From Buxus sempervirens (taxonomy: Eukaryota > Streptophyta > Magnoliopsida > Buxales > Buxaceae), in the NCBI GenBank assembly GCA_947561395.2, contig OX387188.1, positions 40,295,942 to 40,359,941 of the forward strand: DNA of 64,000 nucleotides, in the 5' to 3' direction. The translations under genes and the position numbers were made by a program. Below the pieces are notes generated by a model. That model worked only from the letters and a program-made list of their open reading frames with translations. It did not search any database and had not been told where the DNA came from. Shown here one piece after another: positions 9,596 through 21,186 of this stretch (positions are counted from its first letter, which is position 1; every line of letters starts with the position of its first letter).

Positions 9596-12200
9596 TTCTA
9601 TCAAAAGAGGTAAATTCTTTTTCTTTTTTAGTATAAAAGAGGTGAATTCTAAGAAAGATAGAGGGAGAAGCTTCTATTAAAAGAGGTCAAAGAATTCACC
9701 AATATTACAAATTTGACTGAATTATTTAAGTCATGTCGTCTTCCATATCTTCTTCGCCGAAAGAGCTCGGCTTCAACCAAAAACGAAAACGTCAAAACAA
9801 TTATTCCACCGAGACTCGGTTTCCTCCTCTTCGTTCTTCCCGTTGAACATTTCAACATTTCAAGATTCCTCGTTCAAATTGGCGGGTCCTACCCGAACCA
9901 CCAGCCTTATCTGAAGGCGTGAATTAGCCGACGACATCAACAGACACAATAAATTATTTTTATATATATATATTTTTTGGAACCTTTTTTAATCTTTGGT
10001 GAAAACATTTTTCTCCTGTGACGCGTCTTGCCTTAATGCAGCACACCAGATCCATCCACGGTCCAAGTACCCGCAAATCAGGACTGCGGGCCCCACACAG
10101 CTTGCTGATGTGGCCTACTCTTGTCAGAGATTTTTATATCTCTCAAAAGTTTATTCAGTGTATACAATGTCATAAATACCCCTAACGGCATCACATGTCT
10201 TCGTGCCGTTAATGCCTTTCGAATTTCGACATGATCTATTTTTTCTATCCGGGAAAAAGGACTCACGGTGGTTGTCCACCGGCAGTAGTTGCATTTACCG
10301 GAATACCCTTCCCAAGCAAGTCTCTCTAAATTGCTATTACGGATCGCGTGCCTTGCACGTGATCATCAACAATAACATTCCTTTTTAAATGATAATTTTA
10401 ACAAAAGTCATTAAGAAATTATATGCATTCTCAAAATATAATCATTTTTTAAATTACAAGTTCATTATAAACTAATTGATTGTTCTAATTAAAGTTCTCA
10501 AAACTTGTATTGAAGTCTATTAATCGTATTGTATCCGAACTTTAATGAAAATTTCTTGATTTATAGAAAATTATTGCATCTACATCAATAACACAAGGCT
10601 TTTGTGACCATGGAAGTGGATCTTGTATTGTTTAAATTGATAAATCTATTAAAATTCTCTAAGACATATGATTACTCACACAATTAATTTTGTTTTGCTT
10701 ATTGCATATGCACAATAAACAATAATATGGTTACAGTAATTATGTTTTCTTACACAATAATCAAGACATACTTGAAGATTGAGGTGTTAGGTGGTTGCAC
10801 TCAAAGGGAACAAGGGACCATAGCTATAAAGGAATAATGGTAACATTGTTACCGGAGTTCATAGATTTTACACATGCAAATTAATGAAGGATTGTCCCCT
10901 TATTAGATTGGGAAATAAATTATTTGGGCTTTTACAAAAAAAAAAAAACCATTAAATTAGTTGGGTTAGTCATTTGTTTGTAAAATAATTCAATATCATG
11001 ATAGGAAATTGAAACTACTATGCTTTAGTAAAAACAAAAAATAAAAATTTTACATTCTACTTTAATGAAATGTAAATTAGCTATGAACAGTTTCTGGCAT
11101 TTAAAACCAATCAGAAAGGCATATATGTGATCAGAATAGGTTGGCATGTGGTTCATTCCTTTTCTTCCTTTCTTTTTTTTTCTTTGTTTTTTTTTTTTCC
11201 TATTTATTTCTTTCCCTTTTGGAAGCCTCATTTTAGCTTGTCGATAAGTAGCCTGCAAATTATTGTCATCAAGTTGACTCTTTTTTCTTTGTTTGTTTCC
11301 TATTTATTTATTTCTTGTTTGTCAGCCTCATATTAGGTTGTCGATAAGTAGCCTGCAGATTATTGTCGTCAAGCTGACTCTAAATATTTCAATGATTTAT
11401 TTTGTTGTTTTCTTTACATGGAACTTGGAGATTTTTGTAAGAAAGTTTATGTAATTATTTGTTAGGCTATCTTTCCAAATACTTCGGAGATTTTTCCTAG
11501 CAAGACTTCATCGCAGTTAAGTTAATATTCTTATTTTTCGAAATTAGCCTTAGGCATCAAATTTTTAGAAAATAGTAGTCATGCTTTCACAAATAATATC
11601 AAGTTGTGTTATTATTATAAAATTATTAATGCCACGAGCTCATTTGTTCGTAAAATTTTATAAATAACAAAATTAGCAGAATTTCTTGTTATTGTAACTC
11701 TGTCTTTCTACTTTTTGTTATTCTTTTAACCTGAGTGAATTAGGTAATATTGCATTTTTATTAGAAAATATTTACTCAAGAATAAAACGCTCAAAATTAA
11801 TTCTCATTTCCTGCAATACCAAAATGATTAACAATAAATAAGCTATCTTAAAATTTGACAAACAATATTGTTAAATGTAGTCTATCAATTTATTTTTCAA
11901 ATGGTGTCAAAGTGTTGTTGTTACCATTTGAACAAAAATAAATTGTTCATATAGATAGATAGCAATTTATAATAATGTTTTACTGTATGGTCAATTAACT
12001 AAGCATAAAGGGTATTGTGGTAATTGAAGCTAAACGGCGTCTACCCGTGGGAGTTTTGCTTTTGTTATAATAACTGTCGTTAATGAAGCCAAATAAGAAA
12101 ACAACACGGAAAAGGAGGGCAAAACGCCTCGACGTCCGTTAGTCTGAACATAACGATTGACAAATGTACCGTCGAGGCTTTAGACGGACGTTACCGAGCC
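9596..12200. other. intergenic, nothing recognised
   Basis: Mostly AT-rich, with a T-rich stretch near 11160-11215. A motif of about 65 bases is repeated at 11236-11290 and 11325-11380 (TTGTCGATAAGTAGCCTGCA). There are no supportable genes. Confidence 0.5.
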
Positions 12201-12870
12201 TACCAAAGGTTCGGCAGAGACAAGCCTACATAGCTAATATCGTAACTATAAATCCAACTCTCAAATTGAGCGTGCTCTCCAAAGACGCGGAAGGGAGACT
12301 CTTCTGAGAAGCTATATTCACGGCCAAACAAGCGATCCAAGGAAGGGCATTTCAGGTTCCTTCCATTCTTTGGATTTGATTCGATATTTTTCTTGGGGTT
12401 TTTTATGTTTTGTTTCGCAAAATCTTTTGTATTTTGATCCCTGTACTTGTCCGTTTCTGTCGAGGAAATCCATTGCTTCGCTGTAGATTCCAGCGACATC
12501 GTTGATTTCTAGGGTTTTATCTCTTCCGTTAAATAGTTTTTGGGGGATTTTTTTTGTTCTTGATCTGTTATGAATATTTGAAGCGTGATGTTTGCGAAGT
12601 AAAAATAAAGTTCCTTTTTCTTTTTCCCGATTTATTTTTGGTCTTCTACAACCTAGTCTGGAAAGGGGAAGATCGTCGAGCTTGAGGTAGGTTTATCAGG
12701 TTGAAGAAATTTTAACCATTATTTTGTATTTTGGAGCTTTTGTTTCGAAATTTTTCTGCATTTTCGTAAAATTTAGGTTCCTTTTAATTTGTAAAGGTTT
12801 TTGTGGTTCTTTATTTTTTTTATGGAGCTGGTGACTTTTATGTGAATCAGGGGTTTCAATTTCGGGAGCA

Positions 12871-15800
12871 ATGGGTGATCATTTGGTTTTATACGTGGAC
12901 CGCCTCATAACACCGGAAACTTTACAGTCAATGCAAAGACCTGAGGCTCCGGGACCTTCCGGAGATTGCTCTTGTGACCATTCTGGAGTTCAATCCGGGG
13001 CATCTAGTGTGGATGAGAGGCCAGAAGAACTTTGCTTTTCCGATGAGGAGGGACCTCTTATTCAGCTGGTGGAATGCCGCATTTGCCAGGAGGAAGATCA
13101 CATTAAGAACCTGGAGATTCCTTGTGCATGTAGTGGTAGTTTGAAGGTATTGTTTTATCTGTTTTATGCTATTGCAACTGAAAATTGGTGACTAACATTT
13201 TGCCTCAGCTTCCTTCTTTTCACCACAAGTTTTCTAGAGTCAGTGTGCTACTAAGGTTATCCATTGAAGTTCTCAATCACCGACATTTCATAGTCTTGGT
13301 CCTGCGAGAACATTGGATCTGTCCCTGTTTTAGAACACTGTCTTTAAATCCTTTCGCGGGAGGAGCTTCCCCGTGATTTCTGAGAGATGAGTTTAACTTG
13401 CATGTAGCTTGGGAACATGAAATCCCCTCATGGATTTACTCTTTCCTTGTAGAATAAACAGCGTATCTCTGCGCTTCTGGTTGCATGAGGGCTTTCTTGT
13501 CTTTTGCATTACCACAATGCTAGTTGATGCTGCTCATGTGTATTTTCATCTTCAGAATAATGAGTGGTTTGGCATAATGTTTAATTCTATCCAGCTAATA
13601 AGTTGGGCTGAAGACGCATATGTGCTTGTAAAGTCTAACTTATGTTTAAGTTTTCTTCCAAACAAAATATATCATATTTTATTTTCTTTTTCATTTGTTG
13701 CTTATATGTTTCCTTTTATATGAGATAAAGTAGTGATTTTAACTCTTTGAATCTTTTTATTTCGAATTATAGCTTAGACTTGAATTGATTAAGGTATTTT
13801 GTCCAGTTTGCTCATAGGAAGTGTGTCCAACGATGGTGTAATGAGAAAGGAGATGTAACTTGTGAGATCTGCCATCAGGTATAACCTTCTGTTTTTATTT
13901 CTTTATTCCTTTATATTTTAATTTTTTTCCTTTTTTTCCCCCTTTTGATACAGCTTTTGCTCATGTTTTATGTCGTGAATTAAAAAGTTGATATTTTTTT
14001 TTATATTTGAATTGTAATGGATATATGTGTCTTTAGCACAAAATTGTTATGGTTTTTTTTTTTTAATTGTTCTTGTATAATCTGTTATTAAAGACATTGT
14101 GAATAACCTGTTGCAATTTATGAATAGCCCATAAAACTTATACCTACCAAAAAAATTTAAAGCTGTAATACTATTGTTATATTTAAAGATTTAGCTTTTT
14201 GTTTCCTCTTCAATTCTACCTTTTTTTTTTATCCCATTTTTTTAAAGGAACCATCATGATTTTCTCATGCTCAAGTTATCAACTCTCCAAGCATGGATGA
14301 CAGAGTTCTATCAAAGTGAAACTCTCACCCAGCTTATGAAAAGTTGGGTATTTTGATTACCTTAAAAATTCACTGTAAAATAAAAATAAAGATAGGAGAG
14401 TGTGTTTGGGATGTTTGGGGGTGGTAAGCTAACAGAACAAAAGGATGGAAGAAAGACCAAAAGCCTTGATTGAAAAATGATATTATTGAAACAGGTAAAG
14501 AAGATTCAGACAAAAAACAATTGGAAAAATAAATCTGTGGACTACCTCAAAATTTATTCAAACAGAAAAAAACTTGGAAGAAAAAAAATGCTGATCAAAG
14601 AAATGGAAAGAGGAAGAATGCCTTAATGTTGAAAAATCAATTGAATGTGGCATGGATTTTGCTTGTGCAGGCATAGTTTTCCCCATAGGTATTCCTACTA
14701 TGCTCAAGCCTAGTTGTTCAATTTTAAGTTATTGTCAAAAGCCCATGATTAGGTTTTTTGTAATGGAAGTTTGATTTAAAAAGAAAAATGGTTAACTGGA
14801 TATCTATGTAATAATTAATTTATGAATTAATGAAACTAGCTTGCTGAGTTGGTAAAATTGTGGAGAATTGACAATAACTGAACTCGTGATCTTGGCTCAA
14901 AACGAATCCTCATCTTATCTTTAATCCACTCAGCACCTACACAAGCAGTACATATAAATGATTATGTGTGTTGGTGGGAGTTTGGGTGGGAGCGGGAAAA
15001 GAAAACATGTAAAATCAAACTGAATCTGTAATCTGTATTTATGTAGCTTTTTCACTGCTCAGATTTCTATGGAATGTTATTAAAATTTTCCTAAATGATG
15101 TTTTTTCTAACTTCTGAATACAGCCATACCAACCTGGTTATACTGCTCCTCCTCCTCCACCTCCCTCTGAAGATACTACCATTAATATCAGGCAAGTTTA
15201 ATTCTAATTTGTGATTCCATGCCCTTCCTTTCATCAAATCAATTGATGACGTTTAGAAATTTTTTTCTTAGATTATAGTTGAGTTTTATAGTTTTAAAGT
15301 GAAAAAATGGGGTCAAAAAGGAGTTAAATGTTTCTTTTTATTAATTAGTTGTACATCAGAGATATCAATTGAAAATATCAAATTAATGAATACAGATCTT
15401 TTCTCAATTAATTTCTGTCATTTGATTTTTTTTTTTTTTTTTTTTTGTGTATTTATCTTGCAGTGGAGGGTGGTCAATTTCTGGTACTCCTTTAGATTTG
15501 CATGATCCACGGCTTTTGGCCGTGGCAGCTGCAGAACGCCATTTTCTGGAAGCTGAATATGATGAATATGCAGCTACAAATGCTAGTGGTGCTGCCTTTT
15601 GCCGCTCTGCTGCTTTAATAGTAGGTCTTTACATCCTTGAACTATGTAAATAGAAAGTAAATTTGCATTACAAGGAAGAAGTGCTAGATAGAGATGGGGG
15701 GGGGGGGGGGGGGGGGGGGGGGAGATAGTTGTTTTCTTTTTTATGTATGTGGTGGGTGGAGTGTGTCTGGGTGGGTTTGGAAGAGGGGGGAAGGAGAATG

Positions 15801-17266
15801 TTTTGGGTGATCTCCAGTGGGTTATTATTATGCGGGAAATCTTCCTTATTGAAACCTTAATATCTTGCATTAGTACGTGTAAGTATGCACAAAAACCTCA
15901 CTATATACTTTTGCCATAGGAGCCTTCATGCAAAATAACCTGACTTGACATTTGTATCCGTTTGTTTGGCCCTTGAATTACTGAGTGCATAGGAACATTG
16001 TGGTTTGGAGATCCTTGATCAGATTGCTGCAAGCTTCTGCTCAAGTTTGTTGGCCCTTGAATCGCTGACCATGTTAAAAACATTGTGGTGTGGTATTGTA
16101 GCAATTGACATGGTCAGAAATTTGATGGATTTGATCAGATTGCTACAACTTTGATGAACTTTTGCATGAAGGTTCATGTGACAAAAAGATGTGATTTTTA
16201 TTTTATTAGATCCTAAAAAGTGCCACATGTCAGTATGCCTGGGTGCGACTAGGGCTTTATGCGTTTCCGCTACATATGAGAGAATTGTCCTCTCTATGTA
16301 TGTGTTTGTGTGCATGTGTAAGGATAATAAAAGCAATTAGGTGAGAGTAAGCTATAGGGTCTGGTACACTCTTTGTGTACCTCTGCTTGTATGATTTCTC
16401 TGTTTCTATTTATATAATATATCTACCATTTACTGATTAAAAAAAATAAATAAATAAAAGCAATTGAATCATATTGATATTAAAGTATTTGACAATTCTC
16501 TTTATTGTATTCTCCTATGAAATCCATATAAACTGTAATGCAAGATAGAATAGTGAAGGAGTCTATTAGTAAACATCAATCAATATTGAGCATGAAAATA
16601 ATGGGAGCTTGCATTGTCTGAGTGAGGCAGGTTCCTTCCCTCCTGGTTATTCTCCAAAAAATAAGAACACAGACAGTTGAAATTTCAACTTAATGGGTTG
16701 GTTTTTTTTTCAGTTAATGGCTCTTCTGCTCTTGAGGCATGCGCTAAACATATCCAATGCTGATGGGGAGGATGAAACTTCTAAGTTCTTTTCTGTAAGT
16801 GAGATATGGACATGTGTCCAATGCTGGACGCATCAATCTATGAACTTCTTTTCTTACAAGTGTTTTGTTTTTCTCGTATGTGAGAAGTTTTTTATTGTGG
16901 AAAATGTTGATTAATTATTTAATGCTCAACAGATATTCTTGCTCCGGGCTGCTGGATTTCTTTTGCCATGCTACATAATGGCATGGGCCATCAGTGTCTT
17001 GCAGCGTAGAAGACAAAGACAGGTTAGGTCTCCTTAACTTTTTCTGCTCTCTGTTATCTTTTCCCTGGCCCACCTTCGATCTGAGTTTTTATGTAGTTTA
17101 TCGAAATTTTACTAAAATTGGCATTTTGGTAATCATCTTTGCTGTTCTGGTGGATCAGGAAGCAGCAGCACTGGCGGCAACGGAGGTTGCATTTGTGCTA
17201 CAGTCAGGACAACGCAGAGGTCTTCAATTCACAATTGCGCCTGGACCTGCCGTTACTTCCCCTTAG
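12871..17266 (+). CDS. RINGv (MARCH-type) membrane E3 ubiquitin ligase
   Basis: Seven coding exons: 12871-13146, 13807-13878, 15124-15191, 15464-15620, 16714-16794, 16933-17022 and 17159-17266 (TAG), giving 283 residues. The C4HC3 RINGv finger is complete: Cys69, Cys72, Cys85, Cys87, His95, Cys98, Cys111 and Cys114, split by intron 1 just after CSGSLK. Two hydrophobic spans follow, about 186-202 ([14 protein letters not shown]) and 219-243, with an Arg-rich turn after the second. The block [20 protein letters not shown] is highly conserved in plant members (RING/FYVE/PHD superfamily, DUF3675). The protein should sit in an endomembrane with the finger in the cytosol and transfer ubiquitin from an E2 to membrane substrates; the substrates cannot be told. 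Phases agree at every junction. Intron 3 begins GC rather than GT (AG|GCAAGT at 15192). A leader intron (about 12687-12850) is plausible. Intron 4 holds a run of 27 G. Confidence 0.92.
15192..15463 (+). other. GC-AG intron in the RINGv gene
   Basis: The upstream exon ends ATC AG, the intron starts GCAAGTTT, and it ends TTTATCTTGCAG at 15463. Joining gives an uninterrupted conserved reading ([13 protein letters not shown]). No GT donor is available nearby that keeps the frame. The donor matches the strong consensus of natural GC introns. Confidence 0.85.
15696..15722 (+). repeat. poly(G) run, 27 bases, intron 4 of RINGv gene
   Basis: Uninterrupted G27, in the sense strand of the intron. Confidence 0.95.
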
Positions 17267-17499
17267 GATGCGCTTCATTAGTATGGCATGCACTGGTAAC
17301 ATATCAGCTTCATGCACTGTCAGAAGAGGGGATTATGGACAACTTTAAGAATTGTAAGAAAATAAAGTGGAAAGTTTGTATGTAGGAGTGTCATTAAACG
17401 GTTGTGGCTGTGTTATAGGCCAAGAAGCTCTGTGTATTTTAATTTGTTCTTGTTGTTGTGTTTTCCTTTATATTTTTCTGTTTCCTTGTTAATATATGT

Positions 17500-19940
17500 A
17501 CATAATCATGGCAGCAAGAGCCGAGCTGCTTGGTGAAACGGTTTTATTACCAATGTTGTTTTGTTTTAGCCGAAAGGAAAGAAAAAAAAAGAATGTTGTT
17601 TAACCACCTTCTCTCTCTCATGCAAGTCAAATTAACCATAGATTCCAACTCTATTTAAATTTGATACAGTCTTATTAGAAAGCTTGAGCTCATGTTTGTT
17701 GATACTGAACGCTTTTTCATATAGCAGGTTTTGTTGGTTTGGATTAGAAGAAATGGAGAGAAATGTCCATTTAGATGTACACAGTCTTTGCCCAGAGGCA
17801 TAACGGCTTATGAATACTGGACTGCAAGTTTGAGTAAGTGGGTGTTGTTATAGAATGAAAGGCGAGGATCTGATCTGAGCTGGAGCATCTACTGAAATTT
17901 TAAGATAAGCAGTGTGTTCGGGATTAAAGGAGATTCTTGGTGAACCCAGAAGTAAAAAAGTCGATTCTTGGTATCTCAATGTGTTGATTACGGTTTCTTT
18001 TCTTCTTAATTACTTAAACATCATGCTTATGATTACCAACAAAGAAGCCAAGCACATATTCGCACAAAGCCAAGCAAGAAAGAGGAAAGCAATGTTCCTC
18101 TTGCCTTTGTAATGTTATTACGGAACATTCTGTTTGTAGGTTGCACTGTAATCTTAAAAATTATGATTTTAAAGACCTGGTCCCTACTAGATGCTCTCCT
18201 TGTTTCAGACACGTGCTTGCTCTTCTATTAATTTTGAGATTCTGGAGTGAAGGTACTAATGAATTCGTGACAGATTACCATGCATAATTCTGTAACAAAA
18301 TCCAACCCCAAGTTTGCTTTTAGCCCAGTCCTGCTTTCAGTCTTCTATGATTCCCTGTTGGAGTGGAGCCGATGTACAGAGACTCTTTGGGGACGCTCGA
18401 ACCTAAACCTCATAACTTAGGTTGTTTGAACTTCAATTCAAAAGCCCACCACCATATAACTTTGAGACCAACCTATAGAAACAAAAACAAATTATTTGTT
18501 GCATTCTATATTCTTAACCACTTATAGTCTTTCATTTTAATTTATTTCATTTGTTGATATAGATTCGGAGCAGGAATGATGCCTATCAAGTACGAGAAAA
18601 GCGCATATCCGTACATGTCTGCACCCAAAATCATGCACCAGTGTAGTGGTAATTAGTGCATTCAATTTAAAGAACCATGTCAAGAGAAGAAATTAATTTT
18701 GTATATTAAATGCACCAATCACAATACTTGGTGGGTACCGCGTTTTTAGTGCAGAGGATTTACAATCCCTGTCTTTGGGGTTCATGGATGCTTATCTTGT
18801 AGCCATTTCTGTGTGGGTATGTCCTTGGTAATGCTACCACATGCAGGTAAGGTTATTGTTGAAGGACTCCTTCAATGTGTTGCTGCAAACCCTCTTGAGG
18901 GGGTTTAGTCCTGATGGTGAAAGAAGACTAGAAAGCAACTACTCCATGCTTCTTTTACTTTAATTGAAAGCTAAAGCAGAGACCCACATATTATTTGCAT
19001 ATGTAGGCTGGCGGATGTTGGCCTGGACCACGACTAAACTGGTGGAATTTGGCTTAGACCATAAAGCTGTTCTACATGGAATAACGAGTAGCATAAATTA
19101 ATGAACCCAGGAGAGAGAGAAAGAAGGAGAGCAATTGGTCCTTTTCCCATATTTGAAACTTTGAATGGGGCTTGAGGGCTGAACGATGCAAAGAAAGAGC
19201 AAAGAAAAGCATAAAGAATCCCCATTCAGCACAAGAAACCAGGAACTGTTATTTTGTTGCATGGATAGAAGAGCTTGGAATTCTAAAGTGGAGGGAAGAT
19301 CTTAGAATGGCATAAAGCAAGAGTTTGGTTTTTTCTTGGGAGGGTTTTTCTGTTCCCGACACTTACCTCCCTCCCCTGCTTTAACAAGGTTTGCTTGCAA
19401 CTGTAGCAATCTAAAGCTCCAGCTTCTCCTGCCTAGTCAAACAAAACAAAACAGTAACAACATTGATTATAACTGAGGCAGAATAACAAACAAATCTTGT
19501 TTTGACTGATACCTTTCTTCATGCAATCTCGGTCATCAGTTCCTGTTATTTAAGCCAGTTTAGTAGGAAACACAGTATGTTATTACAAAATCTTTAACCT
19601 ATCAAGATGGGCTTTGCTCATAGCTAATTATGTGAGCATAGTTCTCGTCGCAACACATAAGCATAGTAGGATGATGTGGCAGTCAGGCTGGGATTCCAAG
19701 ACACTGGATTTTCCTTTGTTTAGCAGACAAAAGCAAGGCAAATGATAGATATGTTGGGAACCAACAAAAAGATACTTGGCTTCTAAAGGGTGGTGTTCCA
19801 ATCTCTTTATTCATACCTGTCAGAGTCTTCTAACACAGCCTTAAATTGCTTCCATTGCAGGCTTATGATTGAGGTGAATCTAAAACTTCTCTAGTTGTTC
19901 TGGGGCCTTTTCTTTTGTGCTTTTAAACCTCCCAAATCCC
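17500..19940. other. intergenic, nothing recognised
   Basis: Begins with the probable 3' end of the RINGv transcript. Open frames at 17912-18112 and 19034-19225 have no family features. No RNA gene or transposon terminus was seen. Confidence 0.5.
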
Positions 19941-19948
19941 ATTAGAGA

Positions 19949-19956
19949 TATTTATA
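19949..19956 (+). promoter_or_regulatory. TATA box candidate for the CLE gene
   Basis: TATTTATA, 120 bases upstream of the ATG at 20069; it predicts a leader of about 85 bases. Confidence 0.4.
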
Positions 19957-20068
19957 TCTACAGGAATGATTCATAAGGATAGAAGGGTTACAGTCTCAGT
20001 GCTACTTATTCTCCTATTACTCTAAACAAGAGACCCTTCTATTCCATTTGTTTGTGGGCGTAGAAATC

Positions 20069-20392
20069 ATGGTTCTCTGCGCTTATAGGGTGCTTATCCT
20101 TCTTGTTTGTTTGGTGTTTCTAGCTGTTCAACCACAAAAGACTTTTGGCCTCCGGAGGATAGACTTAGCCATCAGAGGGGATCAAGGACATGGCCCAGTG
20201 TTAGGTAACCCACGTTTTGTTGAGACCCCCACCGTGGAGAAGCTGAACGTCATGAGAAAACTGGAGAATGAAAGCTCGAAAACGTTCAAACCCAGCCAGG
20301 AACCAGCTCCTGCACCCCAGAACTTTGAGCCCAATCAATCTAGCAAACGAAGAGTTCGAAGAGGATCAGATCCCATTCACAACAGAAGCTGA
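20069..20392 (+). CDS. CLE45: CLE45-type signalling peptide precursor
   Basis: Single exon, 107 residues. The ATG at 20069 opens a signal peptide (MVLCAYRVLILLVCLVFLAV, about 1-25). A poorly conserved, Pro/Glu/Asn-rich middle follows, then the CLE motif RRVRRGSDPIHN at 94-105 with only Arg-Ser after it. That dodecapeptide is, to my knowledge, the CLE45 form: Arg at position 4 in place of the usual Pro, and GSDPIHN at the end. CLE45 is secreted, perceived by BAM-type receptor kinases (BAM3 in Arabidopsis), and restrains protophloem differentiation; it has also been linked to pollen tube growth. The start is decided by the signal peptide; an upstream in-frame TTG at 20048 is ignored. The next gene on the right (GT47) is on the opposite strand. 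Confidence 0.93.
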   Translation: MVLCAYRVLILLVCLVFLAVQPQKTFGLRRIDLAIRGDQGHGPVLGNPRFVETPTVEKLNVMRKLENESSKTFKPSQEPAPAPQNFEPNQSSKRRVRRGSDPIHNRS

Positions 20393-21186
20393 TATCTTCC
20401 AGTTGTTTCTTGCACCAAAGGGCGAGGACATTGATTGGTAAAAATGAGACGGGTTATTGCTACACTTGATGCAGAGAGAGAAACTTGGGGGGCAGGGAAC
20501 ATGCTCTGGCTCTTGTAGAAGTATTTTCATGTGGGTTCGTTGTTTTTCTCTTTATTTCACTTCATAATTTAGATGTTTTGTTATTGAAAGAGGTGTATAG
20601 ACACAACTGTTAACAGGCAAGCTCTTAAAGGCTCTTCTTCTGTGAGCCAGCATCATCTCTCTGTTGTAAAATGGGGTCATAACTGACGACCGAAGAGATT
20701 TTATCATCAGAATGAGGCTGCTGGCTCTCTCACACAAAATTACAGGGCATTCCCTCCCTTTTTCAATTTGAAGAAAAATTTATGTATTTCTTGGCATTCT
20801 TTCAGCTTCTGCAAGTGTCTCCCTTTTCTATTCTGTCATTACCCTTCAAAAAAGAAAAAGAAAGAAAAAAAAATTCTTCTTCCGGAGCTTCCTCTTGGTT
20901 GCCTTTGAGTTAATCTTTTATTTTGATATAGTCTTGTATGCAGTAGTTTTGTGTTGGCTATCTATGCTTGTGTGCAAAGAGGAGAGTAAATAATTCTGCT
21001 GAACTGTCACTTTAAGTCTCTAACAGAATTGTTTTAAGAAACAGTTATTATAACTGCTTTTGCAATTTACAAGTATTAAACAAAGCCTTTAGGGTTCCTA
21101 ACAAAGTAAGCATGAATCTCTTTGATGGTGACAAATATCTTAATCTGACAAGGAGAGATAAACTCTGTCATCTTATTTACTGTTTA
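20393..21186. other. 3' flank of CLE gene and downstream spacer
   Basis: Between the two convergent genes. I see no further coding region; a poly-purine stretch lies at 20849-20872. Confidence 0.5.

Noticed and set aside
14835-14960. Possible tRNA-derived SINE in RINGv intron 2 (TAGCTTGCTGAGTTGG with a weak B-box-like word)
   Set aside because: The box B match is poor, spacing is irregular, and no tail or target duplication was found.
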